A DNA stretch of 64,000 nucleotides from Marinobacter sp. EhC06. Lineage in GTDB: Bacteria; Pseudomonadota; Gammaproteobacteria; Pseudomonadales; Oleiphilaceae. The DNA lies in NCBI RefSeq assembly GCF_001650915.1, contig NZ_LXYO01000023.1, forward strand, positions 62,001-126,000, given 5' to 3'. Below the pieces are notes generated by a model. That model was not told the DNA's origin, made no database searches, and saw only the letters and a list, made by a program, of their open reading frames with translations. This document shows positions 25,335-33,831 of the stretch, in pieces. The position numbers and the translations under genes were made by a program. Each line of letters begins with the position of its first letter. Within the stretch, counting starts at the first letter, position 1.

Positions 25335-28151
25335 CTACGGAACGGCTTTCGGCCTGGTCACCCGATCCACCAGATATACCAGGCCGTGGTAGTCAATACC
25401 GCTGTGCCGGCTGAGCCCGATCTCGCAGGTACGGCTGGTGGATATGCCTTCCTCACAGCCGGCCGTCTGATCTGCCAGTGTTTTCAGAGAATGGGCGTTG
25501 AGCTCGGGCACGTTGAAGCCTTTATCCCCGGCAAAGCCACAACAATGGATGCCCTCGGGTACCACCACCTGAATGCTGCAACGCCGGGCGACATCGATCA
25601 GCCCGTCCGACTCACCCAGGTGCTGGGTACTGCAGGTGACGTGCACCGCCAGCGGGGTCTGCTCCGGCTCGAAATCCAGACGCTCGTAGAGATGATCGCG
25701 AATGAACCGGACCGGATCAAACAGCTTCAGGCCGGCCTCTTCGGCGGCTTCGCGGATCTGCAGGGTGCAGGGGCTGGTGTCGCAGTAAATCGGATCGACG
25801 CCATTGCGGCTGGCCCGCAACAGCGCCGAAATCAGTTCGTCTTTCTTGGTCGCCGCCTGGTCCGGATAGCCTTTGGAGGCGAACGGCTGGCCACAACACA
25901 GGCTGTCCAACGCCTCCGGATACACCACCTGGTATCCGCCCTTCTCCAGCAACCGCCGGGTGACATCAATCAGCGGCTCCTGTGCCTTATCGCCCCGCGC
26001 CGGACCCATGGTCCGGGACACACAGGCAGCCAGATAAACCACCCGGGGCCGACCATCTGACGGATCCTGCGCCGCGGGCGAAACAAAACGCACCGGCTGG
26101 GGCAGGCTCGGATCCCACTGGGCCACCCGACCACCAGACACCTTGCGAACGCCAGCACTGAGGCGGGTCAGCAGCGGCGCGCCCAGCAGTCTTTCCGCCG
26201 TGGATGCGCCGGCCAGAACAAAACGGGTCGCTTTCAAAGCGCCGGCAAAATGCTTCGCCAGCTGATTGGCCACAGACTGGCCGGTGGCCTTCTCGCTGCG
26301 CAGCTTGCGCACCAAATCACCGGTATTGATGCCCACCGGGCATCGCTGGGCGCAGAGGCCGGTCGCGGCACAGGTATCCAGGCCGTGGTACTGATAGGCT
26401 TTTTCCAGTTCGGCAGTGTCTTCACCGGCACGTCGGCGGGCCTGGATGTCCCGCCAGATCACGATGCGCTGGCGCGGCGACAGAGTCAGCCCCTCCGACG
26501 GACACACCGGCTCGCAGAAACCACATTCAATGCACTTGTCCACCAGTGGATCGGCCTCGGGCAGTGGCTTCAGGTTCTTGAGATGGATCTGTGGATCTTC
26601 CGAGAGCACCACGTCCGGATTGAGCAGGTTCTCAGGGTCCAGCAGTCGCTTGATCTGCCACATCAGCTGCCAGGCATCATGCCCCCATTCCAGCTCCACG
26701 AAGGGCGCCATGTTGCGACCGGTGCCATGTTCCGCTTTCAGAGAACCGCCGAATTCCACGGCAACGAGTTGTGCCACATCCTGCATGAAGGCTTCGTAGC
26801 GAGCGACTTCCGCGGGGTCGTCAAAGCCCTGGGGAAACACAAAATGCAGGTTGCCCTCCAGGGCGTGGCCAAAGATGATCGCGTCGTCATAGCCATGCTT
26901 CACGAACAGCGACTGGAGGCGGGTGACCCCCTCGGATAGCTGATCAATCGGGAAGGTCACATCCTCGATGATCACGGTCGTACCGTTCGGTCGCACCGCA
27001 CCCACGGCGGGGAACGTGCCCTTACGAATGGCCCACAGTTGATCAGACACTTTGGCGTCGCGGGTGAAATCGACCTGCTGCTCCAGTGGGAACTCAGCGA
27101 GGGCCTGCCTGATTCGGGTCAGCTGTTCATCCAGAATCTCCGAAGATGACGCCCGGGTCTCCACAAGCAACGCGCAGGCATTCTCCGAGACATCATGAAT
27201 CCAGTCCGGCAGGCCGGGCTTGTCCTGAACCGAGCGCAGGCTGCGACGGTCCAGCAACTCCACGGCCGCGACCGGTTGTGAACGCAGCACCGACGCCGCC
27301 CTGCAGCAGCTCTCCGCATCCCGAAACACCAGCAGGGCCGTGGCCTTGTCGGGGTACTCAGGTACGGTGTTGTAGGTCACTGCGCTGACAAAACCCAGGG
27401 TGCCCTCGGAGCCCACCATCAGGTGCGTGAGAATCTCGAGAGGACAGGTAAAATCCACCAGGGCGTTCAGGGATAACCCGGTGGTGTTCTTCAGCCGGTA
27501 TTTATGGCGAATGCGCTCCGCCAGCTCCGGATTCTCCCGGGTGTTAATGGCCAGCTTTTTCAGGGCCGCGAGCAAATCACCGTGGCTGTTGCGAAACGCC
27601 GAGACGCTCGCCGGGTCCTCGGTGTCCAGCACGGCCCCATCCGCCAGAACCAGGCGCATGCCGGCCAGGGTGTGATAGCTGTTCTGGGCGGTACCGCAGC
27701 ACATGCCACTGGCGTTATTGGCAACAATGCCACCGATCTTGCAGGCGTTGATGGACGCCGGATCGGGACCGATCTTGTAACCCCGTGGCGCCAGCCAGGC
27801 GTTGGCCTGGGCGCCGATCACGCCGGGTTGCAGACGAATCTGGCGGCCTTCGGCGCGGATGTCGTGCCCGTTCCACTGGTCGCCCAGGACGATCAGGATC
27901 GAGTCGCTGATGGCCTGGCCAGACAGGCTGGTTCCGGCGGCCCGGAAAGTCACCGGCACCTTATGGTTGCGGGCGATGGCCAGAAGATCGACAACCTCTG
28001 CCTCATCCTGAACCCGCACCACCACCTTGGGAATCAGCCGGTAAAAACTGGCGTCGGTTCCGAACGCAAGGGTGGACACCGGATCGTTAAAGACCCGGTT
28101 TTCGGGAATCCGTTGCCGGATTTCAGCCAATACCGTTGCAGTAAAACTCAT
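25335..28151 (-). CDS. FAD/Fe-S D-lactate dehydrogenase-type oxidoreductase (Dld-II)
   Basis: 938 residues: an N-terminal PCMH-type FAD domain (about 35-260; PVTFRAAGTSLSGQAISD), the FAD-oxidase C domain with SLKAEHGTGRNMAPFVELE, then two [4Fe-4S] groups (CIECGFCEPVCPSEG and CAATGLCAQRCPVG), and C-terminal CCG-type cysteine motifs (SLCCGQPFASKG, HCCGFAGDKGF). This fused form oxidises D-lactate or a related 2-hydroxy acid and delivers electrons to quinone. Its ATG overlaps the lutC stop by four bases, so it is the last gene of lutABC-dld. I recall Pseudomonas strains with the same combination, where it is called Dld-II. Confidence 0.88.
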   Translation of the reverse strand: MSFTATVLAEIRQRIPENRVFNDPVSTLAFGTDASFYRLIPKVVVRVQDEAEVVDLLAIARNHKVPVTFRAAGTSLSGQAISDSILIVLGDQWNGHDIRAEGRQIRLQPGVIGAQANAWLAPRGYKIGPDPASINACKIGGIVANNASGMCCGTAQNSYHTLAGMRLVLADGAVLDTEDPASVSAFRNSHGDLLAALKKLAINTRENPELAERIRHKYRLKNTTGLSLNALVDFTCPLEILTHLMVGSEGTLGFVSAVTYNTVPEYPDKATALLVFRDAESCCRAASVLRSQPVAAVELLDRRSLRSVQDKPGLPDWIHDVSENACALLVETRASSSEILDEQLTRIRQALAEFPLEQQVDFTRDAKVSDQLWAIRKGTFPAVGAVRPNGTTVIIEDVTFPIDQLSEGVTRLQSLFVKHGYDDAIIFGHALEGNLHFVFPQGFDDPAEVARYEAFMQDVAQLVAVEFGGSLKAEHGTGRNMAPFVELEWGHDAWQLMWQIKRLLDPENLLNPDVVLSEDPQIHLKNLKPLPEADPLVDKCIECGFCEPVCPSEGLTLSPRQRIVIWRDIQARRRAGEDTAELEKAYQYHGLDTCAATGLCAQRCPVGINTGDLVRKLRSEKATGQSVANQLAKHFAGALKATRFVLAGASTAERLLGAPLLTRLSAGVRKVSGGRVAQWDPSLPQPVRFVSPAAQDPSDGRPRVVYLAACVSRTMGPARGDKAQEPLIDVTRRLLEKGGYQVVYPEALDSLCCGQPFASKGYPDQAATKKDELISALLRASRNGVDPIYCDTSPCTLQIREAAEEAGLKLFDPVRFIRDHLYERLDFEPEQTPLAVHVTCSTQHLGESDGLIDVARRCSIQVVVPEGIHCCGFAGDKGFNVPELNAHSLKTLADQTAGCEEGISTSRTCEIGLSRHSGIDYHGLVYLVDRVTRPKAVP

Positions 28152-28819
28152 GCGTCCTCCAGAACCAGCACAATGAGCTCACGGGGGCCGTGGGCACCGT
28201 AGGCCAGCACCTGCTCGATGTCTGCGGTCTTGGACGGGCCGGACACCAGCAAGACATTTGTGGGCAGCCCGGCCGCCCAGTCCTGAGCCACCATCATGTC
28301 ATACAGATTGTCGTGAATCTCGCTGGCCTTGAGCAGGGCAATGTGTACCGGCGGCACCAGACTCATCAGCCGCGGTTCGTAGCGATCCGGCCAGAGCACG
28401 ACCGTGCCGGTGGCGGCGATCCCACCCAGGGTGCCGGTCAGGCTGGCCTCCACATTCCAGAACAATTCTTCTTTCCAGGCTTCCACCGGCTGATCATAAG
28501 CCAGTAACTCGACGTTCTGCTCCGTGGCCTCGAAGTAAGCCTGCAGCGCCCGGCCATGTTCTTTCGCCGGCGCGAACAACAGGTTGGCGAGGTTGCGTTT
28601 GTTCAGAAGTTCGGCCACCAATTCCGGCCAGTTGTCAGAACGGCACTGATGCACTTCAGTGTGAACCGCTTCCATGAGGCTGCGCAACCGGGCTAGCCGG
28701 TCTCCCGGCGCATAGCGCCAGGGCCTGGTCACCAGCTGCTCGTCGAACTCGTCAGGGCGGGGTGTTGTGCCGGCAAGGCTGTCTCTCAACTTACCAAGAA
28801 TATTACCGCGGGCGCTCAT
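28148..28819 (-). CDS. lutC: L-lactate oxidation protein LutC (LldG)
   Basis: 223 residues of the LUD (DUF162) family. Typical segments are GTVVLWPDRYEPRLMSLVPPVHIALL and the C-terminal GPSKTADIEQVLAYGAHGPREL. Works with LutA and LutB in the non-flavin L-lactate oxidation complex. Its ATG overlaps the lutB stop and its stop overlaps the dld start, each by four bases. Confidence 0.93.
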   Translation of the reverse strand: MSARGNILGKLRDSLAGTTPRPDEFDEQLVTRPWRYAPGDRLARLRSLMEAVHTEVHQCRSDNWPELVAELLNKRNLANLLFAPAKEHGRALQAYFEATEQNVELLAYDQPVEAWKEELFWNVEASLTGTLGGIAATGTVVLWPDRYEPRLMSLVPPVHIALLKASEIHDNLYDMMVAQDWAAGLPTNVLLVSGPSKTADIEQVLAYGAHGPRELIVLVLEDA

Positions 28820-30267
28820 GAGGACCGACCTCCGTTCTGATCAAGATGCCTGGCCGCCAGATCATGCAGGGAACGGCGGGCGGGCACCGGTGCGCTGTGA
28901 TTCTCGGTCCAGGGGCCAGCCTTTTTCGGGGCCAGCGCCCGGAAGCGGGTCGCGGCCCAGAGAAAACTGCGATACAGCGCCGGCCGGGTGTTGAGCATCT
29001 GCCAGCCACGCCAGATCCAACGTTCCGTCCGGGAATACTTGGCGCCGCCACCTTTCACCTGCTGCGGCTGCTCCGGATCCTTCACATTTTCCTGGCGCAA
29101 GCGTTGCAACAATTCGGGGATCGGTATTTTCACCGGGCACACGTCACCGCAGGCTCCACACAGAGAGGAGGCGCTTGGGTGGTCCGGCACCTTGTCCAGC
29201 CCCGCCATGTGCGGCGTGATGATCTTGCCGATAGGGCCGGGGTAGACCTCGCCGTAGGTGTGGCCACCCACCCGGGTATACACCGGGCAGTGGTTCATAC
29301 AGGCGCCGCACCGGATGCAATTCAGTGTCTGGCGCATCTGGGCATCGGCAAAGGCGCCGGTGCGGCCATTATCCAGCAGTACCAGGTGCACCTCTTCAGG
29401 GCCGTCCAGTTCGTCGGGCTTGCGGGGGCCGGAAATCAGGTTCACGTAGGTGGTAATGGGCTGACCAAGGGCCGAACGGGTCAGCAAGGACACCAGTGGC
29501 ACCACATCCCTCAGGTTCGGCACCACTTTTTCGATGCCCGTTACCGCAATATGCACCGGTGGCGCCGTGGTGCTCATGCGCCCGTTACCCTCGTTTTCCA
29601 CCAGCAGCAAGGTGCCGGTTTCGGCGACCGCGAAGTTCACTCCGGAAACACCCACATCCGCTTCCATGAATTTCCGTCGCAGGGTCCGCCGACCGATCCG
29701 GATCAGCTGATTGACGTCTTCGGTCTCCGGCTCCCCCAGCTTGTCGTGGAACAGCTTCGACACCTGCCGGGCGTTCTTGTGAATCGCCGGCATGATGATG
29801 TGGGAGGGCTTTTCGTTATCAAGCTGGACAATGTACTCACCCATGTCGGATTCCAGGCATTCAATGCCCCGCTCCGCCAGGTAGTCGTTCATCTCCATCT
29901 CTTCGCTGACCATGGACTTACCTTTCACCACCTGGCTGCCCTTGCGGGCTTCGATGATGCCGTGCACCAGGTTGTTGGCTTCCTCGACGGTCTCCGCCCA
30001 GTGAACCTTGACGCCATTTTCAGTGAGCTTCTGTTCAAGCTGCTCCAGCAAGTCTGGCAGACGGGACAACGCACCAGCCTTGATACGATTCCCCAACTCC
30101 CGCAGGCCTTCGCGTTCGTCGGCGTCCGGAAAAGCGTTGGCCCGCTTGGTCATCAGCGAGTCCATTGCCACCCGGAAATTGTTGCGCAGCTGCCCGTCCG
30201 CAAGGGCTTCTTCGGCGCGGCCCCGGAAATCCGGGGTCAGTTCGGTAACCGGAATACGCTGGCTCAT
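28816..30267 (-). CDS. lutB: L-lactate oxidation Fe-S protein LutB (LldF)
   Basis: 483 residues from the ATG at 30267, chosen because its ATGA overlaps the lutA stop and the product then begins MSQRIPVTEL, as in relatives; the frame extends 79 codons upstream but that overlaps lutA. A LUD domain (about 60-295) is followed by two [4Fe-4S] motifs, CIRCGACMNHCPVY and CGACGDVCPVKIPI, and a C-terminal DUF3390-like region. Electron-transfer subunit of L-lactate oxidation. Confidence 0.93.
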   Translation of the reverse strand: MSQRIPVTELTPDFRGRAEEALADGQLRNNFRVAMDSLMTKRANAFPDADEREGLRELGNRIKAGALSRLPDLLEQLEQKLTENGVKVHWAETVEEANNLVHGIIEARKGSQVVKGKSMVSEEMEMNDYLAERGIECLESDMGEYIVQLDNEKPSHIIMPAIHKNARQVSKLFHDKLGEPETEDVNQLIRIGRRTLRRKFMEADVGVSGVNFAVAETGTLLLVENEGNGRMSTTAPPVHIAVTGIEKVVPNLRDVVPLVSLLTRSALGQPITTYVNLISGPRKPDELDGPEEVHLVLLDNGRTGAFADAQMRQTLNCIRCGACMNHCPVYTRVGGHTYGEVYPGPIGKIITPHMAGLDKVPDHPSASSLCGACGDVCPVKIPIPELLQRLRQENVKDPEQPQQVKGGGAKYSRTERWIWRGWQMLNTRPALYRSFLWAATRFRALAPKKAGPWTENHSAPVPARRSLHDLAARHLDQNGGRSS

Positions 30268-31103
30268 ACCACCTCCCCTGCACTGGCACCATTGATCCGC
30301 TCCCAGAGGAAACTGGCCAGATGCCGACCCCGGAAGCTCTCTTTCTGTTTCTCCAGGGAACCGTTGATGTTCATCAGACAGCCACCATCGGCGGTGACCA
30401 TTTCCACCGCACCGGAGTCCATCAGCGAGCGGGTCTTGTCTTTGACCATGGCCCCCGAGACTTCCGGCATACGCACCGAGAAAGTGCCGCCAAAGCCGCA
30501 GCATTCGCTTTCATGGTCGTGATCGACGCGCTCGACCCCTTCAAGCTGTTGCAGAAGCTCGCGGGCATGGAGGTGGGTGTTCATTTCCCGGCGCGCAGAG
30601 CAGGAGGTGTGCAGGGCGATCTTGCTGGGCGCGCCCCGGTCTGCCAGCTGCACCTTGCAGACTTTCAGCAGGAATTCGGTCAGCTCAAAGGTGCGCTCGG
30701 CCAGCGCTTCCACCCGCCTGAGCGTGCCGGGCTCGTCGGCAAACAGTACCCGGTAGTGATGCCGGAACATACCGGCACAGGAACCGGACGGCACCACTAC
30801 CGGCAGACCCGATCGATCGAGGATATCCAGCTGGGCGCGGGCCACGGCTTTGGCCTCATCCCGGTACCCCGAGGTCCAGGCGGGTTGCCCGCAACAGCTC
30901 TGCTCCTGTGGGAAATTCACGCGCACACCTTCCCGCTCCAGCAGACGGATGGCGTCCAGCCCGGCTTCCGGGAAGAACAGATCCACCACGCACGTACCGA
31001 ACAGCGTGACCGCTTCCGGCTTCTCCGGGTACTGCCGGTCCGGTTCCCGTTCGGGCGATACCCGGGTGGCATTGGGGGCGGCATCGTAAAACAGCTGGCT
31101 CAT
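30264..31103 (-). CDS. lutA: L-lactate oxidation protein LutA (LldE)
   Basis: 279 residues with two CCG-type cysteine motifs (SCCGQPAWTSGY and ECCGFGGTFSV) that bind an Fe-S cluster in this family; the spacing and the GTCVVDLFFP start are normal. First gene of lutABC-dld. The 31104-31320 interval to the divergent lldR contains an operator 41-54 bases upstream of the ATG, so repression by LldR in absence of lactate is very likely. A 36-residue N-terminal extension (to about PEAVTLFGTC) precedes the conserved start. Confidence 0.93.
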   Translation of the reverse strand: MSQLFYDAAPNATRVSPEREPDRQYPEKPEAVTLFGTCVVDLFFPEAGLDAIRLLEREGVRVNFPQEQSCCGQPAWTSGYRDEAKAVARAQLDILDRSGLPVVVPSGSCAGMFRHHYRVLFADEPGTLRRVEALAERTFELTEFLLKVCKVQLADRGAPSKIALHTSCSARREMNTHLHARELLQQLEGVERVDHDHESECCGFGGTFSVRMPEVSGAMVKDKTRSLMDSGAVEMVTADGGCLMNINGSLEKQKESFRGRHLASFLWERINGASAGEVV

Positions 31104-31144
31104 TGATTGCGCCTCAAGACAGTCTCAGACAGACAAACTTTAAT

Positions 31145-31157
31145 TTGGTAATACCAA
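31145..31157. promoter_or_regulatory. LldR-type operator upstream of lutA
   Basis: The 13-base perfect palindrome TTGGTAATACCAA lies 42 bases upstream of the lutA ATG. The reverse complement is identical to the core of the second operator near lldR. The form T-GGT-N-ACC-A fits FadR/LldR-subfamily GntR binding sites. Confidence 0.75.
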
Positions 31158-31276
31158 TTGACATTACATAATAACCAAGGTATTCGAGACCGGCTGCCGA
31201 TGTCAAAATTTTTAACGGAGGACTTCACTCTGAGCATCGAAAATACGTCGGCGCTTGGCCTCGGACTTGCTCTGTG

Positions 31277-31295
31277 TTATTGGTATTACCAATAA
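31277..31295. promoter_or_regulatory. LldR-type operator upstream of lldR
   Basis: A 19-base perfect palindrome TTATTGGTATTACCAATAA (9-base arms around one T), 25 bases upstream of the lldR ATG. The core 31280-31292 equals the lutA operator read on the other strand; centre-to-centre distance is 135 bases. Suggests autoregulation together with control of lutABC-dld. Confidence 0.78.
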
Positions 31296-31320
31296 ATTCT
31301 GAGACAGGAAATTCTTTCTT

Positions 31321-32097
31321 ATGGACGTCGGGCATATCGCGCCTCGCAGACTCGCGGACACCATCGTGGAACAGCTGGAAACCATGATTCTGGAAGGCGC
31401 CCTGCAACCGGGCGAGAGGCTTCCCCCGGAACGGGTTTTGTCAGAGCAGTTCGGGGTGTCCCGCCCTTCCCTGCGGGAGGCCATTCAGCGGCTGACCGCC
31501 AAAGGCCTTTTGATCAGCCGTCAGGGCGGCGGCAACTATGTCACCGAATCCCTCGGTGGCAGTTTCAGCGATCCGCTGATTCCTCTGCTTGAAAACCGGC
31601 CAGACGCACAGCGGGATCTGCTGGAATTTCGCCGAACACTGGAGGCAGACTGCGCCTATTACGCAGCCCTACGCGCGACGGAGGTCGACAGGGCACACCT
31701 GAAAACCGCCTATGAGGCGCTTCAGGCCTGCTATAGCAAAGATAGAGATCGGGATCTGGAAGCCGAGGGCGCCGCCGATGCCCGCTTTCATCTGGCGATT
31801 GCCGAAGCCAGCCACAACGTCATTCTTCTGCACACCATCCGAAACCTGTTCAACATGCTGAAAAGCAACGTGGTTACCAACATCGGCGGCATGTATCGAA
31901 GAGAGGCGGAAACCCGGCAGGGGCTGGTGGAACAGCACCGGATGCTGTACGAAGCCATCACCGAAGGACGGGCCGAGGAGGCCCGGGAGCTGGCCGGCAA
32001 GCACATCCAGTATGTCCAGCAGGTGCTTTCAGAGCGCAGTGAGAGTCACCGCCGACTGGAACGATCCCTGCGGAGGGACAAGCTCGCACGATCCTGA
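31321..32097 (+). CDS. lldR: GntR/FadR-family lactate-responsive regulator LldR
   Basis: 258 residues. N-terminal winged helix (about 8-75, with LPPERVLSEQFGVSRPSLREAIQRL) and C-terminal FCD domain containing the metal/ligand histidines (RFHLAIAEASHN, VEQHRMLYEAI). The start has AGGAA ten bases before the ATG. Divergent from lutABC-dld with two matching palindromes between them, so it is the local regulator; by analogy with LldR of E. coli and Pseudomonas it represses and is released by lactate. Not PdhR because there is no pyruvate dehydrogenase gene next to it. Confidence 0.9.
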   Translation: MDVGHIAPRRLADTIVEQLETMILEGALQPGERLPPERVLSEQFGVSRPSLREAIQRLTAKGLLISRQGGGNYVTESLGGSFSDPLIPLLENRPDAQRDLLEFRRTLEADCAYYAALRATEVDRAHLKTAYEALQACYSKDRDRDLEAEGAADARFHLAIAEASHNVILLHTIRNLFNMLKSNVVTNIGGMYRREAETRQGLVEQHRMLYEAITEGRAEEARELAGKHIQYVQQVLSERSESHRRLERSLRRDKLARS

Positions 32098-32130
32098 CTT
32101 GCTCGATCCTGGAAGGAAGCGATCAGGGTC

Positions 32131-32871
32131 TCAGAGCAGTCGATTGATCTCCTTCCATAACCTGCGATAGGCATCGGCGGCCACCGAGCTGGGCGCCAGC
32201 AGCTCCACCGGTGTGCCTTCCTCACCCATCTTCTCCACCACACTGGCGTTCGGGATGATGGTCTTCAGGCCTTTGGGCAGGATTTCATCCTGCGCGTTAA
32301 TCAGCTCCCGATGAAGACCCTTCCGGCGGTCTGCCATGGAATAAAACGGGTGCAGCTTGCCCGGCTTCAGCTTCTTGTCCTTGGCGAACTCCAGCAACTG
32401 CTTCCAGCTGTTCAGGGACAGCCAGGTGGGAATCACCGGCACAAACACCTCGTCTGCCGCTTTCAGAACCTGTTCGGAAAGGCGAGACAGCGAAGGCGGG
32501 CAATCCAGTATCACCAGGCTGGTTTCTTCGGACAGCGGCGCCAGCCACTGCTTGATCAGATTGCTGCCATCCTCCTGGTCCAGTTTCACATCGAGATTAC
32601 GGAAACTGGTGTGGGACGGGATGAAATCCAGGTTTTCGTAGTCGCTCTCGTGAATGAATTCGGCGATGGGCGTCTTACCCTTGAGCAACTGCGATAACTT
32701 GTGCCCTTTCACCTCGTCAGCACCGGCCAGATACCAGCTGGAAGCACCCTGGGGGTCCAGATCCCACAGCAAGGTTGGATACCCGGCCTGGCTCGCCAGA
32801 TAGGCGATGTTCACGGCAGCGGCGGTTTTACCAACACCGCCCTTCAGACTGTAAAACGCTATGGTCCTCAT
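32131..32871 (-). CDS. Orphan ParA-family ATPase
   Basis: 246 residues from the ATG at 32871. The deviant Walker A motif KGGVGKTAAAVN, the Walker A' region DLDPQGASS and Walker B LVILDCPPSL are all present, as in MinD/ParA/Soj proteins. There is no ParB or centromere-like repeat next to it. No N-terminal DNA-binding helix-turn-helix, so it is the small type. Possible roles are positioning of a cellular cargo or chromosome-associated function. Convergent with lldR. A terminator at 32898-32922 separates it from the preceding minus-strand gene, so it has its own promoter in the short gap. Confidence 0.88.
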   Translation of the reverse strand: MRTIAFYSLKGGVGKTAAAVNIAYLASQAGYPTLLWDLDPQGASSWYLAGADEVKGHKLSQLLKGKTPIAEFIHESDYENLDFIPSHTSFRNLDVKLDQEDGSNLIKQWLAPLSEETSLVILDCPPSLSRLSEQVLKAADEVFVPVIPTWLSLNSWKQLLEFAKDKKLKPGKLHPFYSMADRRKGLHRELINAQDEILPKGLKTIIPNASVVEKMGEEGTPVELLAPSSVAADAYRRLWKEINRLL

Positions 32872-32897
32872 CCTGTCAGATCCTTTTCTCCAGGCAT

Positions 32898-32922
32898 AAA
32901 AAAACCGGGGAAGTCCCCGGTT
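32898..32922 (-). terminator. Intrinsic terminator downstream of the OvoA-type methyltransferase gene
   Basis: AACCGGGG (32903-32910), four-base loop, CCCCGGTT (32915-32922); on the minus strand it is followed by a seven-T run (32904-32898). It ends minus-strand transcripts arriving from the methyltransferase at 33039-33794. Confidence 0.85.
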
Positions 32923-33038
32923 AAAGCATTCACACGATGCACAACACAATGCATGTCGTCCTGATGAGTTCTCAGGCTAAGCTCTTCCGGTGACAGTTTG
33001 ATGACAGCCTCCAGGCCGTCCTCAAAATTTTCGCATCC

Positions 33039-33794
33039 TTACTGACTTACTTTCTCCCAGACTGTCAGCTCGGAGAAGCTGTGCTGGAACTTGTTCCTTG
33101 TCTCCCTGATGACAAACGGCAGGCTCCAGGGTTCAAACAACAGCCGGAAATGGGGCGCCAGCATTTCCTTGAGGCCGTCGAACGTCGAGAAATCTTCACC
33201 GTCCTTCTTGAACCCGCCAACCCAGTGTTCCTTCGGCGTGTACTCCTCCAGCCAGGTATAAGGTGAGGCAATCACCAGAAGCCCGAGCTCGTTGATCCGC
33301 TCATGGATGGTCTCCAGAAACAGCGATGGCTGGTACAGCCGATCGATCAGGTTTCCCGCGAGTATCAGATCATACCCGGTGAACTGCGATGGCAGATCGC
33401 AGGCATCGCCCTGGTGAAAGGCCACACGGTCAGCGGCCTCTTCCAGCCCGATGGACGCGAGGCTCTGGTCCTGGAAGGTCACGAGCTCGCCCTCTTCTGG
33501 ACGGGCATAACGCACGCGTTTGTCCCGGGCCACTTCCTGGCACTTGTTGACGAACGCGTTGGAAAAATCGATGCCGTCCACATGCCGGAAATGCCGGGCC
33601 AGCTCAAAGCTGGTTCGGCCAACGGCGCAGCCAATATCCAGCGCACGATCCAGGGGCCGGCCATCCATGGCGTGCATGGCGGCATCCGCCAACGCCTTGG
33701 GGAAGTTGGCCTCACCATGCCACCGTTCGCCAAAGTGAAATTCCAGATATTGGGCGAGGGTGGTGTCGTTCTCATAATACGCGGCTTGCTGCAA
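33039..33794 (-). CDS. Stand-alone 4-mercaptohistidine N1-methyltransferase (OvoA C-terminal type)
   Basis: 251 residues of a class I SAM-dependent methyltransferase: motif I LDIGCAVGRTSFELA (about 51-65), then VDGIDFSNAFV. The start YYENDTTLAQYLEFHFG and the segment ASPYTWLEEYTPKEHWVGGF resemble the C-terminal domain of OvoA and its single-domain relatives, which methylate 5-thiohistidine to ovothiol A. In classic OvoA this domain is fused behind the sulfoxide synthase; here it is separate and no sulfoxide synthase gene is in the window. The function as ovothiol methyltransferase is therefore probable, not certain. The eutBC genes lie upstream on the same strand with a 37-base gap. Confidence 0.75.
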   Translation of the reverse strand: MQQAAYYENDTTLAQYLEFHFGERWHGEANFPKALADAAMHAMDGRPLDRALDIGCAVGRTSFELARHFRHVDGIDFSNAFVNKCQEVARDKRVRYARPEEGELVTFQDQSLASIGLEEAADRVAFHQGDACDLPSQFTGYDLILAGNLIDRLYQPSLFLETIHERINELGLLVIASPYTWLEEYTPKEHWVGGFKKDGEDFSTFDGLKEMLAPHFRLLFEPWSLPFVIRETRNKFQHSFSELTVWEKVSQ

Positions 33795-33831
33795 TGGAAT
33801 TCTCCTGACCTGAATGGTTCAACGGCTACCT

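Noticed and set aside
28846..30522. Long plus-strand frame (558 codons) opposite lutB
   Set aside because: Mirrors the lutB codons, low-complexity His/Gly/Arg-rich sequence and no start signal.
32131..32871. ParA as sign of a plasmid or integrated replicon
   Set aside because: No ParB, replication gene, repeats or integrase around it; neighbours are core metabolic genes.
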